Assembly: GCA_016793165.1 (NCBI GenBank)
Contig: JAEULA010000013.1
Location: forward strand, 1-64,000
Direction: 5' to 3'
DNA: 64,000 bases
DNA from: Alphaproteobacteria bacterium
Lineage (GTDB): Bacteria; Pseudomonadota; Alphaproteobacteria; CACIAM-22H2
The translations under genes and the position numbers were made by a program. How positions within the stretch are numbered: the stretch's first letter is position 1; the number at the start of each line of letters is the position of its first letter. The notes below the pieces were generated by a model. That model did no database searches and was not told the origin of the DNA. It was given only the letters and a program-made list of their open reading frames with translations. Below, piece after piece: positions 1 to 8,763 of this stretch.

Positions 1-859
1 GGAAACGGCAGCCCGGCGGCACGTTCGCGGGGTCGGGCATGGCATCGCCGAGCTGCGTGTCGGGGATGCCGAGCCCGGGCTCCGGCGTCAGCACCGAGGC
101 GAGCAGCGCCTTGGTGTAGGGATGGCGCGGCGCGTGGAACAGCGCGCCTGTCGTGCGCTGCTCGACGATGCGGCCGAGATACATCACCGCAACGGCGCTC
201 GCGACATGCTCGACGACCGCGAGGTTGTGGCTGATGAACAGGTAGGTCAGCCCGAGCTCCCGGCGCAGCTCGGCGAGCAGGTTGAGGATCTGCGCCTGCA
301 CCGAGACGTCGAGCGCCGAGGTGGGCTCGTCGCACACCACGATGCGCGGGCGCAGGACCAGCGCGCGCGCGATCGCGACGCGCTGGCGCTGTCCGCCGGA
401 GAGTTCGGCGGGATAGCGCACGCCCATCGCGGGATCGAGCCCGACGCGTCCCAGCATCTCGTCCACACGCGCCTGCATCTCGTGCGCCGGAAGGTCGCCC
501 TGCGCGCTCAGCGGCAGGGCCACGATGTCTCGGACGCGGCGGCGCGGATTGAGCGAGGAGAACGGATCCTGGAAGACCGGCTGGATCAGCCGTGCCCGCG
601 CGCGGCGGTCGAGATCGGCGAGCCGCTTGCCGTCGATCAGCACTTCGCCCGCGCTCGGCTCGAGCAGGCCGAGGATCACCCGCGCCAGGGTCGACTTGCC
701 GCATCCCGACTCGCCGACGATGCCGAGAACGTCGCCGGCGGCGACGGCGAAGGACACGTCGTCCACCGCCACGACCTGCCGCGGCGATGCGAACATGCCG
801 GCGCGGACCTTGAACCGGCGGCTGACGCCGCGCACCTCGATGGCGGGCGCGGCCGTCAC
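1..859 (-). CDS. Oligopeptide-type ABC transporter ATPase (OppF/DppF-like), 3' end outside window
   Basis: ATP-hydrolysing subunit of a peptide/nickel-family importer, working at the inner face of the membrane. The 286 residues present show Walker A (GESGCGKST), the Q-loop (VFQDPFSSLNP), the signature LSGGQRQR, Walker B (VVCDEPTSALD) and the H-loop (FISHNLAVV). The reading ends near the start of the Cys-containing oligopeptide C-terminal extension (PPGCRF), so only a short tail is missing. The GTG start overlaps the stop of the preceding ATPase gene as GTGA, which favours this start and implies translational coupling. It is the fourth transporter gene of a BCDF set that follows larA. The substrate cannot be read from an ATPase; the lar genes upstream make a hydroxy acid, a peptide-like compound or nickel all possible. 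Confidence 0.9.
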   Translation of the reverse strand, partial: MTAAPAIEVRGVSRRFKVRAGMFASPRQVVAVDDVSFAVAAGDVLGIVGESGCGKSTLARVILGLLEPSAGEVLIDGKRLADLDRRARARLIQPVFQDPFSSLNPRRRVRDIVALPLSAQGDLPAHEMQARVDEMLGRVGLDPAMGVRYPAELSGGQRQRVAIARALVLRPRIVVCDEPTSALDVSVQAQILNLLAELRRELGLTYLFISHNLAVVEHVASAVAVMYLGRIVEQRTTGALFHAPRHPYTKALLASVLTPEPGLGIPDTQLGDAMPDPANVPPGCRF

Positions 860-1839
860 GACGCCGGCACCGCATCGCCGCGCCAATCGGCCGGCAGCCG
901 GCAGCGATAGGCGTGGTCGCCGTCCGCCTCGCGCAGCGGCGCCGCCGTCGCGCAGCCGGCATCGGCCTGCGCGCAGCGCTCGCGGAAGCCGCAGCCGGCG
1001 AAGGCGGCCGTCATGCGCGGCACCACGCCGGGGATCGAGCCGAGCCGCTCGCCCTGCTTCACCTTGCCCGGGACCGGCACGCAGTCGAGCAGGCCGCGCG
1101 TGTAGGGATGGGTCGGCCGGCCGAACAGCGCCGTGGCCGTCGCGCTCTCGACGACCTCGCCCGCATACATGACCGAGACCCGGTGCGCGATCCGCGCGAC
1201 GACGCCGAGATCATGGGTGATCAGGAGCATCGCCAGTCCGAGATCGCGCTGCAGGTCGAGCAGCAGGCGCAGGATCTGGGCCTGGACGGTGACGTCGAGC
1301 GCGGTCGTCGGCTCGTCGGCGATCAGCAGCTCGGGCTCGCACATCAGCGCCATCGCGATCATCACGCGCTGGCGCAGGCCGCCGGAGAGCTGATGCGGAT
1401 ACTGCCCGAGCCGCATGCCCGGCGAGGTGATCTTCACTCGCGCCAGCAGCTCAGCCGCGCGGTCCAGTGCCGCCGCCTTCGATGCCCCGCGATGCCGCTG
1501 CAGCACCTCGGCCATCTGGGACCCCACCGTGTAGGCCGGGTTCAGCGACGTCATCGGCTCCTGGAAGATCATCGCCATGCGGTCGCCGCGCAGGCGCGAC
1601 ATCGCCTTCTCGGAAAGCCCCGCGATGTCGGCGCCGTCGAAGGCCAGGCGCCCGGCCGTGCGCACGGCGCCGCGCGCGAGCAGCCCCATGACCGCGAGCG
1701 CCGTCACCGACTTGCCGCAGCCGGACTCGCCGACCAGGCAATGCGTCTCGCCCTTGCGGACGTCCAGCGACGCGCCGCGCACGGCGGCGACGCTGCCGAA
1801 CGACACCCGGAGGTCGCGGACCTCGAGCAGCGCCGTCAT
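856..1839 (-). CDS. Oligopeptide-type ABC transporter ATPase (DppD/OppD-like)
   Basis: First of the two different ATPases of the lar-linked importer, 327 residues, the usual DppD length. Visible motifs are Walker A (GESGCGKS), the Q-loop ([11 protein letters not shown]), the signature LSGGLRQR, Walker B ([12 protein letters not shown]) and the H-loop (LITHDLGVV). A C-terminal oligopeptide-transporter tail carries spaced cysteines ([16 protein letters not shown]). The ATG at 1839 overlaps the permease stop (ATGA), and the stop overlaps the next GTG start. A longer open frame continues upstream of 1839, but it lies inside the permease gene and has no matching domain. Family assignment is firm; the substrate is not known. 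Confidence 0.93.
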   Translation of the reverse strand: MTALLEVRDLRVSFGSVAAVRGASLDVRKGETHCLVGESGCGKSVTALAVMGLLARGAVRTAGRLAFDGADIAGLSEKAMSRLRGDRMAMIFQEPMTSLNPAYTVGSQMAEVLQRHRGASKAAALDRAAELLARVKITSPGMRLGQYPHQLSGGLRQRVMIAMALMCEPELLIADEPTTALDVTVQAQILRLLLDLQRDLGLAMLLITHDLGVVARIAHRVSVMYAGEVVESATATALFGRPTHPYTRGLLDCVPVPGKVKQGERLGSIPGVVPRMTAAFAGCGFRERCAQADAGCATAAPLREADGDHAYRCRLPADWRGDAVPAS

Positions 1840-2669
1840 TGCGAGCGTCCCGTGCGGAGCAGGTCGCGCAACCCGTCGCCGAGGAGGTTGATGCCGAAGA
1901 CGAGGACGAACAGGGACACGCCCGGCACCATGATCACCCAGGGGGTGAAGAACATGTAGTCCTTGGCCTCGGAGATCATCAGGCCCCAGGACGGCAGCGG
2001 CGGCGGCACGCCGAGCCCGAGGAAGGACAGCGCCGCCTCGAGCAGGATGGCGAGCGCCATCTCCAGCGTCGCGACGACGGCGAGCGGCGACAGGATGTTC
2101 GGCAGGACCTCGCGCAGGAGGATGTGCGCCTTCGAGCACCCCGCCGCCCAGGCCGCGGCGACGAAGTCGAGCGTGCGCACCTGCATGGTCGTGGTTCGCG
2201 CGACGACGGCGAAGCGGTCCCAGAGCAGCAGGCCGAGCGTGAGGACGATGACGGTCAGCGACCGTCCGACCAGGGCGGCGACGGCCAGTGCCACCAGGAT
2301 CAGCGGGATCGACAGCCGCGCGGTGATGGCGAACAGCACCGTGTCGTCGATCTTCCCGCCGAAGAAGCCGCCCACCACGCCCAGCGCGATCCCGATCAGA
2401 CCGGAGATCACCACGGTCATGACCCCGATGAGCATCGAGATCCGCGCGCCGTAGATCAGCCGCGAGAGATAGTCGCGGCCGAGCTGGTCGGTGCCGAGCA
2501 GGTGCGCGGGCTTGTTGCCGTCCATCCAGAACGGCGGAACGAGGCGGTTGTTGAGATCCTGGGCGAAGGGGTCGTGCGGCATCAGCCACGGCGCGAAGAT
2601 CGCCGCCGCCAGCACGAGGCCGACGATCGCCGCCCCCAGGATCAGGCCCGAATTGCGCAGCGCGCTCAT
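1836..2669 (-). CDS. ABC transporter permease, DppC/OppC-like
   Basis: Second membrane subunit of the lar-linked importer, 277 residues. An N-terminal anchor helix is followed by the HLLGTDQLGRDYLSRLIYG segment typical of the DppC N-terminal domain, about five further membrane helices, and the EAA loop region (AAWAAGCSKAHILLREVLPN). GLGVPPPLPSWG near residue 225 is also characteristic of DppC. The ATG at 2669 overlaps the dppB-like stop by four bases, and its own stop overlaps the ATPase start the same way, so the four genes form one tightly coupled operon. No binding protein gene lies in the visible part of this operon. Confidence 0.93.
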   Translation of the reverse strand: MSALRNSGLILGAAIVGLVLAAAIFAPWLMPHDPFAQDLNNRLVPPFWMDGNKPAHLLGTDQLGRDYLSRLIYGARISMLIGVMTVVISGLIGIALGVVGGFFGGKIDDTVLFAITARLSIPLILVALAVAALVGRSLTVIVLTLGLLLWDRFAVVARTTTMQVRTLDFVAAAWAAGCSKAHILLREVLPNILSPLAVVATLEMALAILLEAALSFLGLGVPPPLPSWGLMISEAKDYMFFTPWVIMVPGVSLFVLVFGINLLGDGLRDLLRTGRSQ

Positions 2670-3583
2670 GTCGCGCGCAACCGGGGGTCGAGCACCGCGT
2701 TGAGGAGGTCTGCCCCGAGCGTGAGCAGCGTGTAGATGACCGCCAGCAGCAGCACGACCGCCTGGACCGTCGGGAAGTCGTTCTTGGAGATCGACTCCCA
2801 GGCGAGGAAGCCGACGCCGTGCAGGGCGAACACCGTCTCGATCACGATCGAGCCGCCGAGCATGAAGCCGAGCTGCACGGCGGCGATCGAGACCACGGGC
2901 ATCGCCGCATTGCGCAGCGCGTGCTTGAGCACGATCGAGCTCCGCGACAGCCCCTTGGCGCGCGCCGTGCGGATGTAGTCGGAGCTCATCGCATCGATCA
3001 TGCCGCTGCGGGTCAGCCGCATCATCGCCGGGATCGCCGAGAAGGCGAGCACGATCCCCGGCATCACGAAATGCTCCCAGGACCCGGTACCGGAGATCGG
3101 CAGCCATCCCAGCCGCAGGCCCAGGCCGATCATCAGCAGCAGCCCGAGCCAGAACGACGGCATCGCCTGGCCGAACAGCGCGACGATGGAAAGCAGCCGG
3201 TCCGCCATTCGGCCCTCGTAGAGGGCGCCGAGGATGCCGAGCGGAATGCCGACGACCAGCGCGATCGCGAGGCCGACCAGTCCGAGCGTCACGGTGATCG
3301 GGATCCGGTCCGCGATCAGCGTCGAGACCTTCTCGCGGAAGAAGTAGGACTGGCCGAAATCGCCGACCGCGGCGCGCATCGCCCAGCTGAAGAACTGCTC
3401 GATCAGCGGCCGGTCCAGCCCGTACTGCACGCGGATCTGCGCGATGTCCGCCGCCGTCGCGTTCGGGCCGCCGATCGCGATCGCCAGGTCGCCGCCCAGC
3501 CGCGTCAGGATGAACGCGAACACCAGGACGGTCAGACAGACGAGCAGCGCGACCACGGCGCGCCGCGCGAGGAACATCAGCAT
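2666..3583 (-). CDS. ABC transporter permease, DppB/OppB-like
   Basis: First membrane subunit, 305 residues. It has an N-terminal helix, then RVQYGLDRPLIEQF, a periplasmic segment conserved in DppB, then several helices and the cytoplasmic coupling motif (RTARAKGLSRSSIVLKHALRN). ATG codons at 3583 and 3577 are both possible and neither has a strong ribosome-binding site; 3583 is chosen because it leaves the usual short N-terminus before the first helix. It begins 55 bases after the larA stop with no terminator-like structure between, so co-transcription with the lar genes is likely. The family includes peptide, nickel and glutathione importers, and sequence alone does not separate them here. 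Confidence 0.9.
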   Translation of the reverse strand: MLMFLARRAVVALLVCLTVLVFAFILTRLGGDLAIAIGGPNATAADIAQIRVQYGLDRPLIEQFFSWAMRAAVGDFGQSYFFREKVSTLIADRIPITVTLGLVGLAIALVVGIPLGILGALYEGRMADRLLSIVALFGQAMPSFWLGLLLMIGLGLRLGWLPISGTGSWEHFVMPGIVLAFSAIPAMMRLTRSGMIDAMSSDYIRTARAKGLSRSSIVLKHALRNAAMPVVSIAAVQLGFMLGGSIVIETVFALHGVGFLAWESISKNDFPTVQAVVLLLAVIYTLLTLGADLLNAVLDPRLRAT

Positions 3584-3638
3584 GGCGGGCAGGTTAAGCG
3601 GAGCGTGCGCCGCCAAACAAGGCGCGCGGCGGCCGACC

Positions 3639-4940
3639 TCAGGCGCCCGCCGCGTGCACCGGCACCACGTAAGGCCCCTCGGGAATCACCGCCACGCCGC
3701 GATCGCCGGTGCGCGCGATGCTGGCGCGGATCGCCGCCTCGACGGAGTCGATCGTCTCGACGCCGGTGATCCGTCGGTCCTCGGCGGACAATCCGGTCGT
3801 GTAGAGCTGGATGTGGCCCTTGCGCATCGGCTTGAGCTGCATTTCGGTCTGCCACTCGTCGATCTCGGCGAGCGTCTTGGCCTTGAGCGTCGCGAGGAAT
3901 CGGTCGGGCCCGAGTTCGACCAGCCGCGCCTGGGATTCGCGGAATTCGGGGGATCCGAAGCCCTCGGAGCACTGCGAGGCGATGATCAGCGTGCCTCCCG
4001 GCGCCAGGATGTCGAGCGGCGTCACCATGCCCTTGACCGTCTGGTAGTACGTCTTGTCGAGGGGATAGCCCGCGGCCGAGGTCACGATCGTGCCGAAGCG
4101 CCGATCGATCGGGATGCGCGTCGCCTTGTCGATGAAGTCCACCGCCGACAAGTGGGCCGCGATGATCTCGCCGAAGGTGACGTGGACGAGGTCCCGCGCC
4201 TCGTCGATGACGGTGTTCAGGCCGTAGATCTCGCCGACCATCTTGACGATCTGCAGTTGCTCCTCGTGCAACGGGTTGCCGACGAGGTTGCACTGCACGG
4301 CCAGCGGGTCCTCCATGAACCGCGCGGAGTGGAAGGTCCGGATGGTCGTGTGGTGCGCCACCCCCGGCGCCACCACCTTGCGGCCGCCGGACCATCCCGC
4401 CATGAAATGCGGCTCGACCAGGCCCGTGGCGATCCGCAGGTCGGCCTCGACGAAGCGCCTGTTGATTCGCACCGGCGTGCCGCGCGTCGCGGTGGCGCCG
4501 AAGTCGACATGGTCCGCGTCGTTGCGCGCGAAATGGTTCACGACCGTCACGGTCTTCAGCACCCAGGGGTCGCCGACGAGTTCCTCGAGCTCGGTGCCCT
4601 CGTTGGGACGATGCAGGCCCGTGGCGACGAGCACCGAGATCTTCGCGGCGGGGATGCCCGCGGCGATCATCGTCTCGATCATCGGCCGCAGGAACAGCCG
4701 GTTCGGCACCGGCCGCGTGATGTCGCAGATCAGGATGCAGGCGCTGCGGCGCCCCGCGGCCAGCTCGGCCAGCGGCCGGGCGCCGATCGGCGCGGCAAGC
4801 GCAGCCGCGATCGCGGCGGGGCCGTCGGCCAGCTTCGGCAGCGCGGGCTTGCGGATGATCCGCACCTCGGCCTCGGACGGCAACGCGACCGCCAGCTGCG
4901 ATTTGCCGAAGGCGATCTCGATCGGTGACGACGTGCGCAT
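3639..4940 (-). CDS. larA: Nickel-dependent lactate racemase family protein (LarA homolog)
   Basis: Enzyme of the LarA family, which racemises or epimerises 2-hydroxy acids with a covalently bound nickel-pincer nucleotide. It has 433 residues, slightly above the usual ~425. Key residues of the Lactobacillus plantarum enzyme are all present at matching spacing: Asp73 and Arg76 (CDITRPVPN), His110 (ATGLHRPN), His178 (EPHFMAG), the cofactor-anchoring Lys188 (SGGRK) and the nickel-ligand His204. His178, Lys188 and His204 keep the 10- and 16-residue spacing of His174, Lys184 and His200. The ATG at 4940 has GGGAG seven bases upstream. It is last of the lar genes and directly upstream of an ABC transporter. 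LarA homologs act on several hydroxy acids, so the true substrate is unknown; lactate should not be assumed. Confidence 0.93.
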   Translation of the reverse strand: MRTSSPIEIAFGKSQLAVALPSEAEVRIIRKPALPKLADGPAAIAAALAAPIGARPLAELAAGRRSACILICDITRPVPNRLFLRPMIETMIAAGIPAAKISVLVATGLHRPNEGTELEELVGDPWVLKTVTVVNHFARNDADHVDFGATATRGTPVRINRRFVEADLRIATGLVEPHFMAGWSGGRKVVAPGVAHHTTIRTFHSARFMEDPLAVQCNLVGNPLHEEQLQIVKMVGEIYGLNTVIDEARDLVHVTFGEIIAAHLSAVDFIDKATRIPIDRRFGTIVTSAAGYPLDKTYYQTVKGMVTPLDILAPGGTLIIASQCSEGFGSPEFRESQARLVELGPDRFLATLKAKTLAEIDEWQTEMQLKPMRKGHIQLYTTGLSAEDRRITGVETIDSVEAAIRASIARTGDRGVAVIPEGPYVVPVHAAGA

Positions 4941-4963
4941 GGCCCAGCTCCCAGTTGCGGCGT

Positions 4964-5629
4964 TCAGCGCTTGCCCGCGACGCGCAGGGCGCGCAAGGCG
5001 GCGCAGGCGGCGCCGTAGCCGTTGTCGATGTTGACGACGCAGACGCCCGGCGCGCAACTCGCGAGCGCGGCCCCCAGCGCCGTCTCGCCGCCGCGCGCGG
5101 CGCCGTAGCCCGTCGAGGTCGGAACCGCGATCAGCAGCCCGGGCACGAGCCCGCCGAGCACGCTGACCAGGGCGGCATCCATGCCGGCGACCGCGATGAC
5201 GATGCCGTGCGACTGGATTTCGGGCAGCCGGTCGAGCAGGCGCCAGAGCCCGGCCACGCCGACATCGACGATCTCGCTCGCGACGACCCCGTGATAGGCG
5301 AGCGTGCGCGCGGCCTCGCGGCAGACGCGCAGGTCCGACGTCCCCGCCCCCACGATGGCCACCTCGTCCATGAGCGTCGGGGCCGGCGGCGCACCGAAGA
5401 TCGCGGTGCGCGACAGCGGGTCGTAGTCGAGCGCGCCGCGCAGCCGGACCGGCAGGTGCTCGAGCGTCTCCGCCGGCAGCCGCGTCAGCAGCATCGAGGC
5501 GCCGCGCCCGGCGACCTGGTCGAGGATCACCGCGATCGATTCCGGCGCCTTGTCGCCGCACAGCATCGCCTCGTCGAACCCGAGCCGACGCGTGCGGTCG
5601 AAATCGAGCACGACGCCGTTGTCAGCCAT
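4964..5629 (-). CDS. larB: Nickel pincer cofactor biosynthesis protein LarB
   Basis: LarB starts synthesis of the nickel-pincer nucleotide by carboxylating the pyridinium ring of nicotinic acid adenine dinucleotide and hydrolysing its phosphoanhydride. The 221-residue product has the N-terminal family block (LGFDEAMLCGDKAPE) and the PurE-like C-terminal domain: GTSDLRVCREA, DVGVAGLWRLL, VAGMDAALVSVLGGLV, VPTSTGYGA and NIDNGYGAACAA. These are nearly invariant in LarB. Its ATG lies inside the end of larE (8-base overlap) and its stop is 23 bases before larA. Cytoplasmic; no signal peptide. Confidence 0.96.
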   Translation of the reverse strand: MADNGVVLDFDRTRRLGFDEAMLCGDKAPESIAVILDQVAGRGASMLLTRLPAETLEHLPVRLRGALDYDPLSRTAIFGAPPAPTLMDEVAIVGAGTSDLRVCREAARTLAYHGVVASEIVDVGVAGLWRLLDRLPEIQSHGIVIAVAGMDAALVSVLGGLVPGLLIAVPTSTGYGAARGGETALGAALASCAPGVCVVNIDNGYGAACAALRALRVAGKR

Positions 5630-6443
5630 GGCTGGCCGCCGGACGCAGGAAGGCGCTGCCCATGCGATAGGCCGCGAAGCTCACCGGCCGGTCGCGGCCG
5701 GCAGCCCGGGCGCGGCGCGTGATCTCCACCGCCAGCGCCGCGCGGGCGTCGGGCGTCAGCCCCGCGAGGGCCGCGCCGTCGAGCTCGATCACGAGCCCGT
5801 CTCGGCGCATCCGGCAGCGCACGGTGCGCGTGGTCACGGCGGCCCCGACCAGCGTCTCGATCTCGTTGATCAGGCCGAGCTCCACGGGATCGATCATCAG
5901 GCCGGTTTCCACGCGGCTCGACAGGCACGGCGACGCCGGAAGTTCCGCGACGTCGCCGAGCCTCAGCTCGCGCGCCAGATCGCGCACGCCCGCCTTGTCG
6001 ATCCCCGCCTCGACATAGGGATGGCGCACGCCGTGCTCGGCGGCGGCCTTCAGCCCCGGCCGCCAGTCGTCGAGATCGTCGCGGTTGGTGCCGGAGACGA
6101 TCGTGGCGCGCGTGCGCGCCGCGATGGCGCCATACAGGTTGGTCTTGCAGTAGAAGCAGCGATCGGACGGGTTGGCGCGATAGCGCGGGTCGGCGAACTC
6201 GCCGGCATCGATCACGTCCAGCCGCCAGCCCTCGGCGGCAGCGAGCGCGCGCACGCGCGCCGTACCGTCGGGCGGCACGGCCGGCGACACGGCATGGATC
6301 ATGCGCGCGCGCGATCCGAGCCGGCGATGCGCGAGCACGGCCAGCGTCGTGCTGTCGACGCCGCCGCTCACGGCGACCGCGACGTCGCCGAGCGATATGA
6401 GGGCGTCCTCGAGCGCGGCGCGGCGGGCCTGCGACTCAGCCAT
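5622..6443 (-). CDS. larE: ATP-dependent sulfur transferase LarE
   Basis: LarE adenylates the carboxylated pyridinium mononucleotide and inserts sulfur, in two rounds, to give the pincer thio acids. The product has 273 residues from the ATG at 6443. The PP-loop is SGGVDS at residues 26-31. Cys96 and Cys99 form a CFYC motif (SDRCFYCK), and Cys173 lies in PASPCLSSR, close to the position of the sacrificial Cys176 of L. plantarum LarE. Having all three cysteines resembles the LarE group reported to use a [4Fe-4S] cluster rather than sacrificing a protein cysteine; that part is inference. It overlaps larC upstream and larB downstream by 8 bases each. The open frame extends further upstream, but only inside larC. 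Confidence 0.94.
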   Translation of the reverse strand: MAESQARRAALEDALISLGDVAVAVSGGVDSTTLAVLAHRRLGSRARMIHAVSPAVPPDGTARVRALAAAEGWRLDVIDAGEFADPRYRANPSDRCFYCKTNLYGAIAARTRATIVSGTNRDDLDDWRPGLKAAAEHGVRHPYVEAGIDKAGVRDLARELRLGDVAELPASPCLSSRVETGLMIDPVELGLINEIETLVGAAVTTRTVRCRMRRDGLVIELDGAALAGLTPDARAALAVEITRRARAAGRDRPVSFAAYRMGSAFLRPAASHG

Positions 6444-7671
6444 CCTGCTCTCCCAATTGCCGGCGCACGACCGCCTCGACGCGCCGGCGCGTGCGCGCCC
6501 GCGCGGCATGGTCGCCGTCGGTCGCGGCGACGTCGTCCATCTCCGCCTTCACCGTCGCGGCGCCGTCGGGTCGCGTCGCGGCCTTGACGCGCACAGGCGC
6601 ACGCCCGCCGTCCGGCACGTCGATCGCCTGGCGCGCGAGCACGCGGCGCTCGACGCGGGCGATGCGCACGCCCAGCGTCGTCGTCTCGGCAAGGCAACGC
6701 GTCGCCGCATGGTCCGCCGCATCGACGCGCGCCAGCACCTGGACCTGGACGGCCATCCGGCCCTTCTTCCCGAAAACCGGCGCCTGCACGACGTCGAGCA
6801 CGCCCGGCTCGGCGCGCAGGCGCTCGAGCCCGACGCCGAGATCCTCCGGGGTCTGGTCGTCGACCTCGAAGTTCAGCACGGCGATCTCCTCGCGCTCGCC
6901 CGTGCCCGCCATCGGCTCCAGCGCGCGCACGCGCAGCACGTTGCTGATGCCCTGGAAGCGCTTGGTGCCGAAGCCGTGGCCGACGCGGCCCTGGCGTCGC
7001 ACGCCGGTCGGCGCCGCGAAGGACGGCTCGAGATGGCTCAGGATCGCCGCCCCCGTCGGCGTGACGCGCTCGCCCGGCCGGCCGTCGTCGAAGACGGGGA
7101 AGCCTTCGAGCAGCAGGACGACCGCCGGCGGCGGCACCGGCAGCTCGCCGTGCGCGGTACGGATCCGGCCCGACCCGATCGGCAGCGGACCGACCGACCA
7201 GGACGCAGCGCCGATGCGATCGACCAGGATCGCCGCCGCGGTGATGTCGATGATCGAGTCCCAGGCGCCGATCTCGTGGAACGTGACGTCGTCCGGCGCG
7301 ACCCCGTGGACCTGCCCCTCGGCCTCGGCAAGTCGGGCGAAGATCGCGACCGCCCGCGTCGCCACCGGGCCGGGCAGGCCGCTGGTCTGCAGCAGGGCCC
7401 GGATCTCGCGGAACGCGCGATGCGGATGGTGCTCGTGCCCGTGCAGGCCGTGGCGGTGCGGCGGATCGGCGATCGCATCGGTCACGACGAACCGGGCACC
7501 GTTGAGGATGCCGTCGCTGAACGCCTCGCCGCGCGCCGTCACGCCGGCCGGCGCGCCGAGCCGGGCGATCCCGGCATCGACCGCGGCGCCATGCTCCGGC
7601 CACGCGTGCAGCAGCGCTGCCACGAACATGTCGCCGGCGATGCCGCCGACGGGATCGAGATGGATATGCAT
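6436..7671 (-). CDS. larC: Nickel insertion protein LarC (uninterrupted form)
   Basis: LarC puts nickel into the pincer nucleotide in a CTP-dependent step, completing the LarA cofactor. This 411-residue protein starts [15 protein letters not shown], the family N-terminus, and has a histidine-rich stretch (seven His between residues 72 and 84) suited to nickel binding. [24 protein letters not shown] VTPTGAAIL and the C-terminal domain ([25 protein letters not shown]) are all in one frame. In L. plantarum the same two parts are joined by programmed frameshifting; here no frameshift is needed. First gene of the lar operon, divergent from an aldo/keto reductase 74 bases away. No clear ribosome-binding site precedes the ATG. 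Confidence 0.95.
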   Translation of the reverse strand: MHIHLDPVGGIAGDMFVAALLHAWPEHGAAVDAGIARLGAPAGVTARGEAFSDGILNGARFVVTDAIADPPHRHGLHGHEHHPHRAFREIRALLQTSGLPGPVATRAVAIFARLAEAEGQVHGVAPDDVTFHEIGAWDSIIDITAAAILVDRIGAASWSVGPLPIGSGRIRTAHGELPVPPPAVVLLLEGFPVFDDGRPGERVTPTGAAILSHLEPSFAAPTGVRRQGRVGHGFGTKRFQGISNVLRVRALEPMAGTGEREEIAVLNFEVDDQTPEDLGVGLERLRAEPGVLDVVQAPVFGKKGRMAVQVQVLARVDAADHAATRCLAETTTLGVRIARVERRVLARQAIDVPDGGRAPVRVKAATRPDGAATVKAEMDDVAATDGDHAARARTRRRVEAVVRRQLGEQDG

Positions 7672-7745
7672 GCGGCAGCCATCATAGCTTGGTCCGACGC
7701 GGCGCGCGCCGGCTTCGGATCGCGCCGCCAGACCGGGAGGGCGAC

Positions 7746-8612
7746 ATGGCCATCGAAAAGAGGGTTTTCGGCCGCAGCGGCCATCGCAGCACGGCCGTGA
7801 TCTTCGGCGGGGCGGCCCTCGGCCGCGTCGACCAGGGCGTGGCAGATCGCGTCCTCGACGTCCTGCTCGAGCACGGCGTCAACCACATCGACACCGCGGC
7901 CCGCTACGGCGACGCCGAGCTGCGGATCGGAAAGTGGATGGACAGCCACCGCGACAAGTTCTTCCTCGCCTCGAAGACCGGCGAGCGCGACTACACGGGC
8001 GCGCGCGACGGCATCCGCCGCTCCCTCGAGCGGCTGCGAACGGACCGGCTCGACCTCATCCAGCTGCACGCGCTGTTCCATCCCGACGAATGGGAGAAGG
8101 CGCTCGGCGCGGGCGGCGCGCTCGAGGCCTGCATCGAGGCGCGCGAGGCCGGCCTCGTGAAGCATATCGGCGTCACCGGACACGGCTGGACCGTCGCCGC
8201 CATGCATCGCCGCAGCCTGCAGCGCTTCGACTTCGACTCCGTGCTGATGCCGTGGAACTGGTTCGCGGCGAACCACGCCACCTACGCCCCGGATTTCCGC
8301 CGCACGCTCGAGCTCTGCGAGCAGCGCAACGTGGCGGTCCAGACGATCAAGGGCGTGGCGCGCGGCCCCTGGGCCGCCGGAGCCGAGCGCACCCGCTCGA
8401 CATGGTACCAACCCCTCGAGGCGATGGCCGACATCCGACCGGCGGTGCACTGGGTGCTGAGCCAGCCCGGGCTCTTCCTGTGCGCGCCCGGCGACGTCAC
8501 CCTCCTGCCGCTCGTCCTCCAGGCCGCCGCGGAGCCCATCGTTCGTCCCGACGACGCGACCATGCAGGCCCTGGGCGAGCGGACAGGCTTGAGTTCCATC
8601 TTCGGGTTGTGA
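7746..8612 (+). CDS. Aldo/keto reductase family protein
   Basis: NAD(P)H-dependent carbonyl reductase of the TIM-barrel aldo/keto reductase superfamily, 288 residues. The catalytic tetrad is readable: Asp49 and Tyr54 ([12 protein letters not shown]), Lys77 (FLASKTG) and His108 (LIQLHAL). The start at 7746 has a good GGGAGG site; the open frame upstream of it reads into the divergent larC leader. It shares a 74-base divergent region with larC, so a link to hydroxy-acid metabolism is possible but unproven. It belongs to the shorter bacterial AKR group often annotated only as oxidoreductase; no specific substrate can be named. Confidence 0.88.
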   Translation: MAIEKRVFGRSGHRSTAVIFGGAALGRVDQGVADRVLDVLLEHGVNHIDTAARYGDAELRIGKWMDSHRDKFFLASKTGERDYTGARDGIRRSLERLRTDRLDLIQLHALFHPDEWEKALGAGGALEACIEAREAGLVKHIGVTGHGWTVAAMHRRSLQRFDFDSVLMPWNWFAANHATYAPDFRRTLELCEQRNVAVQTIKGVARGPWAAGAERTRSTWYQPLEAMADIRPAVHWVLSQPGLFLCAPGDVTLLPLVLQAAAEPIVRPDDATMQALGERTGLSSIFGL

Positions 8613-8763
8613 CGCCCGGTCGACGTCGTTCGCGGGCACGTGCCGGTCGGGCCCGCGCTCCAGAACTCTCGACTCGATCGTCGGAGGCGTGCTGTCGTCG
8701 CCGCGTGCCGGCCTTGCTCGACGGAATCCGGCCGACGTAGTCATCCAGCCCACGGCCCGACAC

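Noticed and set aside
856..2589. Very long open frames that appear to fuse an ATPase to upstream sequence, and many long antisense frames throughout
   Set aside because: High GC removes stop codons from non-coding frames. The extra parts lack domains, lie inside well-supported genes on another frame, and have Arg/Ala/Gly/Pro-rich low-complexity composition.
1..3583. Naming the lar-linked transporter nikBCDE
   Set aside because: The lar genes make nickel import attractive, but permeases and ATPases of Nik and Dpp cannot be told apart by eye and the binding protein is not visible.
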